From Boesenbergia rotunda (lineage: Eukaryota > Streptophyta > Magnoliopsida > Zingiberales > Zingiberaceae): 64,000 nt of DNA. Shown one piece after another: positions 56,962 to 64,000 of the stretch (positions are counted from its first letter, which is position 1; each line of letters begins with the position of its first letter). The notes under the pieces are model-generated. The model searched no databases. It had not been told where the DNA came from and was given only the letters and a program-made list of their open reading frames with translations. The stretch covers positions 915,124 to 979,123 of the forward strand of contig JAGFNQ010001114.1 in assembly GCA_024364735.1 (NCBI GenBank), given 5' to 3'. Both the position numbers and the translations under genes were made by a program.

Positions 56962-58002
56962 TGTTGGAGCAATCGGCCCTAAGATGGTCCGGAGTGACCA
57001 TAGGTTTTGATGTTTGGGCAAAGGGTTTAAGTTAGGTTTACCCTTGTGTACTTATATGTGTATGTTGAGTGTGCAGGTTGTACAGGTTACACATATGGAC
57101 TTGACGGGACGACCTCGGTACGGTGAAGGATGGCATGGAGGCAAGCTGGAGGCTTGCGTGCGCATCCGAGGGACCTTGGTGAGCAGGGACGATGAGCTGA
57201 TGGGCGCGGACTTCGAGGCATGCGTGAAGGATGGCATGGAGGCAAGCTGGAGGCTTGCGTGCATCCGAGAGACGGGAGCCGAAGATGAAGAGGGCGCGAA
57301 GGCAACAGTCGAGGCTGCGGATGAGGAGTTAGTCGAGTCGTGAGGGTACGAGTGCAGTGTGATTGTACTCGGGAAATCCTAGGGTTTGAGTGCGGAGTGA
57401 AATGTACTCAGGAAGGGTAACCTTAGGTGGGTGAGTAGACCAGTCGACTGGCCTGGGGGCAGTCGACTGATGGAACTCACAGAAAGGTCTCAGCCTTGGG
57501 ACCAGTCGACTGCCCTGGGGGCAGTCGACTGGTAGTGGCTGGTGAGTTGGCTAAAATTTGAACGTTGGGGGTTGCAACGGTCGGATTTAGCTGACACCAG
57601 TCGACTGCCCTGGGGGCAGTCTACTAGTAGCGAGAAATCAGCCCCGAGTCCTATTTAAAGAGGACGTCGTGGTGGCTGAGTTTCTTGACGAAACTTGTCT
57701 TGGTTAAGGGTAAGTTAGTAGTCTTTGTGTCCAGAGCTTTGTTTGGAGTTGTGGTGAGGTTTCTCCACCCACAAGGAGGGACACGTGATAGCCGGAGGTT
57801 ATCCGGGGAGTGATCCACCGACGGATTGTTGGATTAGTCACCCGGCCGGGGTGGATACCAACTAAATACGGTTTGTTAGCGTTTGTTCTTTGTTGTTAGT
57901 TTTATTATCTTGTATTTCCGCTATGCAAACTAACAACGTAGGTTGAAAGAATCAAAGAAACGCTATTCACCCCCCCCTCTAGCGTACGGCATCGATCTTA
58001 CA
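56962..58002 (+). repeat. Element C 3' LTR
   Basis: 1,041 bases, TGTTGGAGCAATCGG to GATCTTACA. Palindrome pairs are at 57441/57460, 57503/57522 and 57598/57617 (last one degenerate, CAGTCTACTA). It matches the 5' LTR until about 57868 and then carries a different tail (TTTGTTAGCGTTTGTTC, CTCTAGCGTACGGC). Confidence 0.93.
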
Positions 58003-59400
58003 CAAGGTACGGGCATTTTGAGTTCGTTGTTATGCCCTTCGGCATGACAAATGCTCCTGCTATGTTTATGGACCTTATGAATAGGGTATTCTCGACTTTC
58101 CTCGACAAATTTGTGATCGTCTTCATCGACGATATCCTTATTTATTCGAGAAACCAGGAAGAGCATGCTGAACATCTGAAGATAGTATTACGGATTCTTC
58201 AGGAAAAGCAACTGTACGCAAAGTTCTCCAAATGTGAGTTCTGGCTTGACCAAGTAGCCTTTTTGGGGCATATTATTTCCAAAGACGGGGTATGGTGGAT
58301 CCAACAAAGATTGAAGCTGTGAATAACTGGAGTAGGCCAAAGAACGCCAGCGAAATCAGAAGTTTTCTCGGACTGGCGGGCTACTATCGGAAATTTATGG
58401 AGGACTTCGTAAGAATTGCAGCCCCTCTAACGGCTCTCACCCGGAAGGATAGAAAGTACGAATGAGCGAAAAACTGTGAAAGGAGTTTCTTGGAGCTGAA
58501 AAGGAGACTTACAAGTGCTCCAATTCTTACTCTTCCGGAAAGTAACCAGAGCTTCGACATGTACAGCGACGCCTCCAAACTGGGACTTGGAGCTGTACTT
58601 ATGTAGAATGGTAAGGTCATTGCCTACGCCTCTAGGCAACTCAAAGAACATGAACAGAACTATCCCACTCACGATCTAGAGCTAGCCGCTGTGGTTTTCG
58701 CTCTTAAGATATGGAGGCATTATCTATACGGAGTGCAGTGTAAGATTTACACAGACCACCAGAGTTTGCGATATTTCTTCACACAGAAGGACTTAAATAT
58801 GAGACAACGCCGATGGCTGGAGTTGGTGAAGGACTACGACTGTGAGACCTTTTACCATCCGGGGAAGGCAAACAAAGTGGCCTATGCACTCAGCCAGAAA
58901 TCAAGTGCCACCATGATGTCCATATCTATATTACCTCGGCTACTCGAAAGGGAAATTATGGATTTTGGGGTCGAGGTCATCTCCGGACAGTTGTCTACCA
59001 TGACAATAACACCGACGCTGTTTGAGGACATATTGGAAAAATAAAATGGTGATCCGAGTCTTCAGAGAATCAAGCAGGAGATTCTAGAAGGAAAGGGCGA
59101 TGGTTTTCGTATCGTCGACGGGGGAGTAACATACTTTAGGGATCGTCTATGTATCCCTAATGATCTGGAGCTACGGAAAGAAATATTAACAGAAGCTCAC
59201 AGAACCCCTTATTCGATGCATCCGAGATCCACCAAGATGTATCAAGACCTGAAGGAGAAATTCTGGTGGTCCGGTATGATGAGAGATGTGGCTCAGCATG
59301 TTAGTACTTGCCTGACCTGTCAACGAGTGAAAGCAGAACACCAACGACCCGGAGGGTTTCTGCAGCCATTTCCAATTCCAGAATAGAAATGGGAAGATGT

Positions 59401-60075
59401 ATATGCTTAAGTATGTTCATGTTAAGAATTATGACATGTTAAGTATGTTTTATGCTTATGTTCATGCTACGAATTATGCCATGATAAGTATGTATATGCT
59501 TTATGATATGTCAAGAACTGTGCCATGTTAAGTATATGTTAAGAACGTGATACATTATGTTATGCGATATATGTTTTAGTGAGTAGGAAAGAGTCTTACT
59601 AAGCCTATGTGCTTATAGTCTTATTTCTTATACCGCAGATCAAGCAAGAGGATACTAGGGGAAGCAGCATGAAGGGCACGAGTGTGTGTGTGGCAGTGAC
59701 ATGGCAAAAGAAAAAGAGAAAGTTTCTAATAATTATGCTTTGTCACATGTTCTACATTTTGCATATTTCTAATAAGTCTCATGCTATACTTATGATGGTT
59801 TGTCTAGGAAAAAAAATACCCTTGCTACTTATGTTACTTATGGATGACTTATGGGATGTTTATATCATGATGCTACCTATGATGTTTATATGCGAGGTTA
59901 CCATGTCACCATGTTAGGAATGATAGTTAAGATATGAATGTATGATTTAAGTGCTAGTTGCATGTATGAATTAAGTTTTTAAAATCTTCCGCCGCATTAC
60001 GAAGTACATATGTATGTTAGCGTAACGCCGCCTCCCGCCTCACGAAAGGTGTGGGGGAAAAAGGCGGGCGTTACA
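59401..60075 (+). repeat. Element B 3' LTR remnant
   Basis: It matches 50090-50766 of the 5' LTR, starting inside the 44-base minisatellite and ending GGCGGGCGTTACA. Its left edge is fused to integrase sequence (GGGAAGAT then GTATATGCTTAAG). Confidence 0.9.
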
Positions 60076-60122
60076 GAAATAAACAAGCAAGCATGCAATA
60101 AAGAAAAATTGCAAAAAATAAC

Positions 60123-61740
60123 TTATCTAATTATGAATATTGTTTTTATATTGGCTCCCCATGGACTATAGCCTCGATAATAGTTAGACAAGATGTGAAT
60201 CTTGTCCTTGGGGATCCAATACTGGTTTGGTCCAGCTTGTTTGTTCAAACAGATCTTGGGGACCCATGCTTGAACTTGGGTTCTAGGTTGGTTCAATACA
60301 GCATAATAAGAATGTTGCCTAGACTTGGTTCGATACCCTAATCTTGATCGGTTAAGAACGGACTTCTGCTTTCCAAGGATCATGTCAAGACCCTTGGAAC
60401 CCGAAGTGAATTGTTCTAAAGCCATTCTGAGCTCCTTGACTTGAGTTTTCAAGGAGGAATTCTCTTCCTCAAGCTTCTGAATGTGAGTGGAGTTTCCTTC
60501 TTGAATTTTCTTGGTCAAGGATCTCGAGTCGGCTTACTCTTTCAGGCGTTTTACTTCTATCGGAGGGACTCGACCTGGATTTTGGCTTTCGCCAAGTTAC
60601 GAGATAAATAAGAAATTAATTTGGATAGTTCATACTCAAAATAACCTCTTACCGTTATTTGCCCGTTTTTCGAGATTGTGAGCCTTCCGTCGTCTGGCTC
60701 CGATTCTGATCCGGTGTCGATGTCTTCCAAAGCGGTTAAGGCAAGAAGATTCGCGTGCGAGACTTCTTCTTCTTCTTCAGAAGAAGATTCATCCCACGTG
60801 GCTTAGAGAGCCTTCTTCCTTCGCGCCTTCTATGTTTCCTTCAAATTGGGGCATTCTGACTTGTAATGTCCCTTTTTGTTGCATTCGTAGCAGGTGACAT
60901 TAGTCTTGCTCTTTGAAGTTGTTGAAGGTTCAACTGGATCTTCCTTTTTTCGGCTTGCTTTCTTTTTGTTTGTTTGGTACTTCAGCTCCTTATAGTAGTC
61001 CCGAGCTAGCCGAACTAACATGGGTCGATCCCTTTCACTGTCTTTTGAGTCTGAGTCTGGGTCAGACTCGGGTGTTGGTAGAGGCTTCTTCTTGGGGACT
61101 TTTCCTTGAGGTTTTCCTGCAATGAAAGCAATACTTTTCTCGACCAAAGTGGAGTTAGTCTGTTCATGCAGTTCTAATTCAGAGAAAAGTTCATCTAGTT
61201 TAATTTTGGAAAGATCCCTGAAAACCTTGTAGGCATCTACCATGGATGCCCACAGTGTGTTTCTTGGGAACACGTTTAGAATATACCTGATTAGGTCACG
61301 GTTCTCGACCTTGTGACCTATCGTATGCAACCCATTCATCAGCTCTTGGATTCTGGCGTGGAGCTGTGTTGCTGATTCTCCTTCGTTCATCTTGATCGTG
61401 TGGAGTCTGTTCAACAACAGATCTCTTTTGCTGATCTTGGTGTCGGAAGTGCCTTAATGCAACTCAATCAGCTTGTTTCAAAGTTCTTTGGCGCTATTGA
61501 AGGGTCCCACCCAGTTCAGCTCCTCCTTGGTCAATCCGCATTGCAAAGTCTGGGTTGCCTTTGCATCAGCCTCAATCTTCTTTTTTAACGAGGCGTCCCA
61601 TTCAGAATAGTGTTGTTCCACTCTTTCTGTGTTCTTGGGAATTTCCAGGCCAGATTGGATGATTATTCACATGTCCACCTGAGTTTTCAGGTGGACTTCC
61701 ATCCTGCTTTTCCAGTAGGAAAAATCTTATCCATTGAAAA
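60123..61740 (-). pseudogene. Copia Gag, decayed (element G)
   Basis: On the minus strand an N-terminal part (61740-61420, with stops where Trp and Glu are expected) leads into the open 61417-60830 piece: the UBN2 Gag core (LNRLHTIKMNEGESATQLHARI) and a zinc knuckle CYECNKKGHYKSEC. A second piece in another frame (60518-60123) has a coiled coil (LEEENSSLKTQVKELRMALEQ) and FTSGSKGLDMILG, then RLGYRTKSR. This is the normal order for SIRE-like Gag. Element B inserted just downstream, at 60076-60080. Confidence 0.87.
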
Positions 61741-61987
61741 GAGGTGGTCTGGCAGTGCTGAATCCCTCTTGCATGACCATTATCATTTTCTCAAAAAATT
61801 TAACAAAAAACTTGTTCCAAGACTGAGTATTGGATTAGTAGTGCGGAAGAAATTAATAGCAATGAAAAATAATCGAGTGGTGTTGCACCAACCTCGATTA
61901 ACGAGAAAGATTTGAATTTTTTTTAAAAATTTCATAAATCTGAAAAAAAACTCTCAAACTTGTGGTTGCACCAAGTTTGAGCCTCCC

Positions 61988-62001
61988 GCTCTGATACCAC
62001 T
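61988..62001 (-). other. Element G primer-binding site
   Basis: On the minus strand, AGTGGTATCAGAGC directly after the 5' LTR end GATCCAACA; initiator-Met type. Confidence 0.9.
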
Positions 62002-63256
62002 TGTTGGATCGGGGGGGGGGGGGTGAATATCGATCTTGAATTTTTCGAAAAACTAGAGCAATTACGCAGCGGAAAATAACAAAACAATCGCGAACACAAG
62101 TTGGTTTTACTTGGTTCGGAGTCGCGATCGGCTCCTACTCTAAGGCCCACGGTCCTTGACCGTTTACGTTGGGCAATTCTATATTCGGAAAAATCTTTTA
62201 CAACTTCAAGTATAGATATAGAATTAGAATTGAAATTGCAACACTTTTCGTAAATTAAATTTACCGACGCTCGAGGTGGATCGAAGATCGGAGCTGAGGG
62301 TCGTTGTCGGCACTGGAATCTCGAAGTCGGAGCTTGTCGGAGCATAGCGCTTGAATGAAAGTACTTGGAGAGTTGTGAGCGAAGTCGTTTGAAGCCTTGG
62401 GGGTGAACCCCCTTTTATAGTAGCCATAGGGATACCTGTGTCGATGGGGGTGCCTGACACGTGGTCTCTCCTGTGCGAACTCCTATCAGCAGGCTTGGTC
62501 AGCGCTTATCCCCTTCACTGGGGCGCTTGGGCTGATGGGGGCGTCTATGTTAACACAACGCCTGAGCTGACTTGGTCCAGAGGCTTCGTGGCAGTTTGCT
62601 TCAATGGTTCTGTTTTGGCCTTGACCTGGGGTGCCCGTATCCATCCGGGCACCTAGCCCCAGTGAGGCGCCTCACTCCTTTGAGGCGCCTCAGTTGCAGA
62701 AACACGTCCCTTCGTTCCCTGCAACCAAGGTTAGTTCCAAAACACAAGAAGCAAAATATGTTAGCCATTATTTATAGCCTAAGCTGTCTTGGTTCTGCCT
62801 TTGGGTATCCCAAATGGAACCCTAGGTCGAACCGACGCCTACTGTTCCCTCGCACGGGGAACGCGTCCTCACCTACCTCTCTAGAGAGTTTACCTTTTGC
62901 CAACCAGCTCCTCCGGTTGGACTTTTTCCCAATCCTCCCGATCAGGTCTTCGTGCCCAATCCGCGACCAGGACTTCTTGCCCAACTTCTGGTTAGGTCTT
63001 CGGTGCCTAGCCCTTTGCCAGGACTTTTTGCCCAGTCCTCGACCAGGACTTCTTTGCCCAACATTCGGTCAGGTCTTCTTGCCCAGTCCTTGACCAAGAC
63101 TTCTTGCCCAGCCATTTGCCAGGACTTCTTGCTTAGTGTACCTAGGGCTTTTCCTGCACACTTAGTAAGCTTGTTAGATCACACTAACACCTTAACATCT
63201 GAACCCTTTGCCGTTATCAAAACTCAGGTTTGACTTAGGTGCTTCCTGCACCAACA
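62002..63256 (-). repeat. Element G 5' LTR
   Basis: 1,255 bases; on the minus strand TGTTGGTGCAGGAAGC to CCCCGATCCAACA. It contains 13 consecutive G on the plus strand (62011-62023), the C-tract near the U5 end that is also seen in C and D. TATA-like CTATAAAAGG (minus) lies at 62411-62420. Palindrome TGAGGCGCCTCA occurs twice (62663-62674, 62681-62692), next to a GGTGCCCG/CGGGCACC hairpin (62630-62653). The CCAGGACTTCTTGCCC minisatellite covers about 62940-63130. Confidence 0.9.
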
Positions 63257-63497
63257 GGTTAATCATTTCCGGAGATCCCTTATCACAAGGTGTACATGGG
63301 GGATACAATTACTAAGCTGTCCAAAGGATACTGCTCCTTTGTCCAAGCTCTCCATCATGGTCCCGGTATCTCCTCTGGTCACGAGGGTAGAAGTTAACTC
63401 CTTATGGCTACAACATATAGGCCCTTCACCTGAAGTGTAGGAAAGCCAGCTCAAAATATGGACGCAAGTCATTCAGGCACGAATATGCCCTCTCTTA
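63257..63497. other. Unassigned 241-base flank between G and LTR I
   Basis: This is the only stretch not tied to a transposable element. It has no ORF of note; the 63263-63472 minus frame (69 codons) has no recognisable domain. It could be host DNA or a piece of another element into which G and I inserted. GGTTA right after G would be the right-hand target duplication, but the left one is not visible. Confidence 0.4.
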
Positions 63498-64000
63498 TGT
63501 TGGTGCAAGTTGCATCAATGATATTCTTCTTTAAGTATTTTAATGTTTGACAATACACTTAAGTCAGTGATACAATGAACAGACAAAGGGGAGCAAAGGA
63601 GAAGTAACCTAAGTTGAAGAAAAGTCCTAGTTAACCAAGGCACCTAGCAAAGGGCTGCTAGGTATCGAAACACTAAGACCTAGCGAAGGGATGCTAGGCA
63701 CATAGCAAAGGGTTGCTAGGTATCGAAACTCTAAGACATAGCGAAGGGCTGCTAGGCACCTAGCGAATGGCTGCTAGGTATCAAAACTCTAAGACCTAGC
63801 GAAGGGCTGCTAGGCACCTAGCGAAGGGCTGCTAGGCATTGAAGACCTAGCGAAGGGCTGCTAGGCACCTGGCGAAGGACTGCTAGGTATCGAAACTCTA
63901 AGACCTAGCGAAGGGCTGCTAGGCATTGAAGACCTGGCAAAGGATTGCTAGGCACCTGGCGAAGGACTGCTAGGGAATGAAGACCTGGCGAAGGACTGCT
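63498..64000 (+). repeat. LTR I: start of another copia-like LTR, runs off the window
   Basis: TGTTGGTGCAAGTTGCATC resembles the beginning of G's LTR (TGTTGGTGCA), followed by TTTGACAATACACTTAAG, typical of copia LTR starts. I infer an LTR in plus orientation; its end lies outside the window. Confidence 0.6.
63643..64000. repeat. Hairpin minisatellite in LTR I
   Basis: Thirteen 20-base units of the form CCTAGCGAAGGGCTGCTAGG (the last cut by the window end) are separated by CA, TATCGAAACTCTAAGA or CATTGAAGA spacers. In each unit CCTAGC pairs with GCTAGG around an 8-base loop. Some units have CCTGGC, which still allows G-U pairing in RNA. Confidence 0.88.

Larger units (their letters stand above)
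53243..58002 (+). mobile_element. Element C: non-autonomous gag-only copia-like LTR retrotransposon
   Basis: 4,760 bases flanked by CAAGG (53238-53242 and 58003-58007) within the RT of element B. LTRs are 53243-54273 and 56962-58002, primer site TTGGTATCAGAGCG, polypurine tract AAAAAGGGGGAGAT (56948-56961, identical to that of D). The internal 2.7 kb encodes only a Gag-like protein; there is no protease, integrase or RT. The first 0.9 kb of the LTRs is nearly identical, so insertion is recent, but their last 140 bases differ strongly. Confidence 0.95.
52556..59400 (+). pseudogene. Gypsy RT, RNase H and partial integrase, split by element C (element B)
   Basis: Protease end (52565-52783), then RT fingers (KKDGSMQICIDYRALN, LPRIDDLFDQL) up to FRTR at 53237. 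After element C the RT continues (GHFEFVVMPFGMTNAPAMF) through the catalytic FIDD at about 58120-58131 to LGHIISKDGV. RNase H has MYSDASKLGLG and YPTHDLELAAVVFAL. The integrase begins SLQRIKQEILEGKGDGF, has the zinc module (CLTC) and stops at KWEDV near 59400. Stops at about 52781, 53162, 58464 and 58605 and a frameshift near 58300 confirm decay. Confidence 0.9.
47525..60075 (+). mobile_element. Element B: Ty3/gypsy chromovirus-like retrotransposon with internal deletion
   Basis: 5' LTR 47525-50766, primer site, gag, protease, RT, RNase H, integrase start, then an abrupt join near 59400 to the last 0.67 kb of the 3' LTR. It is flanked by GAAAT at 47520-47524 and 60076-60080, inside element G. 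Element C is inserted within the RT (53243-58002). Missing are most of the integrase and the first 2.5 kb of the 3' LTR. Same family as A. Confidence 0.93.
31770..63256 (-). mobile_element. Element G: Ty1/copia (SIRE-like) retrotransposon, the oldest host in this nest
   Basis: Minus strand: 5' LTR 62002-63256, primer site, gag, [element B 47525-60075], spacer, [element H 37182-47239], pol 33729-36830, 3' non-coding repeats, polypurine tract, and 3' LTR 31770-32342, cut by the E array. Removing B and H with their target duplications (GAAAT, GGCGA) joins the flanks in order. Both catalytic centres examined are lost (see pol). It is long dead and served as landing site for three other insertions. 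Confidence 0.88.

Noticed and set aside
60123..60518. Possible independent coiled-coil gene
   Set aside because: The FTSGSKGLDMILG motif and the position after the zinc knuckle show it to be the C-terminal part of element G Gag in a shifted frame.
61490..62000. Possible tRNA gene from the CTCTGATACCA sequence near 61990
   Set aside because: It is the reverse complement of the primer-binding site adjoining an LTR end; no cloverleaf follows.

Overview
This window reads as intergenic DNA from a large, repeat-rich flowering-plant genome. No host gene could be recognised. At least 62 kb of the 64 kb is LTR retrotransposon sequence with plant signatures: primer-binding sites for initiator-Met tRNA (TGGTATCAGAGC) and for tRNA-Asp (CGGCAACGGCGCC), SIRE-like Ty1/copia Gag-Pol, and a Ty3/gypsy integrase ending in a chromodomain-like tail. 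Species cannot be told from the sequence alone.

Layout. 1-664 is a diverged LTR fragment. 665-8426 is gypsy element A (minus strand), with an open integrase reading frame and an unusual acidic-repeat ORF where gag-protease-RT should be. 8427-13663 is the 3' part of copia element D (plus). 13664-31769 is a head-to-tail array of a non-autonomous element E (minus): three LTRs sharing two internal regions plus part of a third, with solo LTR F (26593-28910) inside. 31770-63256 is copia element G (minus), split by copia element H (37182-47239) and by gypsy element B (47525-60075). B is itself split by the gag-only element C (53243-58002). From 63498 a new LTR (I) starts and runs off the window, ending in a hairpin minisatellite.

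Target-site duplications (GGCGA for H, GAAAT for B, CAAGG for C, GTAGG for F) and the nesting give a relative history: G is oldest, then E, H and B landed in G, then D and F in E, C in B, and A next to or in D. Almost every coding region is broken by stops, frameshifts, deletions or lost catalytic residues. A's integrase is the exception.

The most interesting signal is non-coding. Several unrelated families carry short perfect palindromes or hairpins, repeated within their LTRs: CAGTCGACTG pairs at a fixed 19-bp pitch in C and D, CTGATCGGTC hairpins in E, GAGGCGCCTC in G, nested CCATGCATGAAG hairpins in H, and CCTAGC/GCTAGG units in I. In C and E the same hairpins recur just upstream of the 3' LTR.
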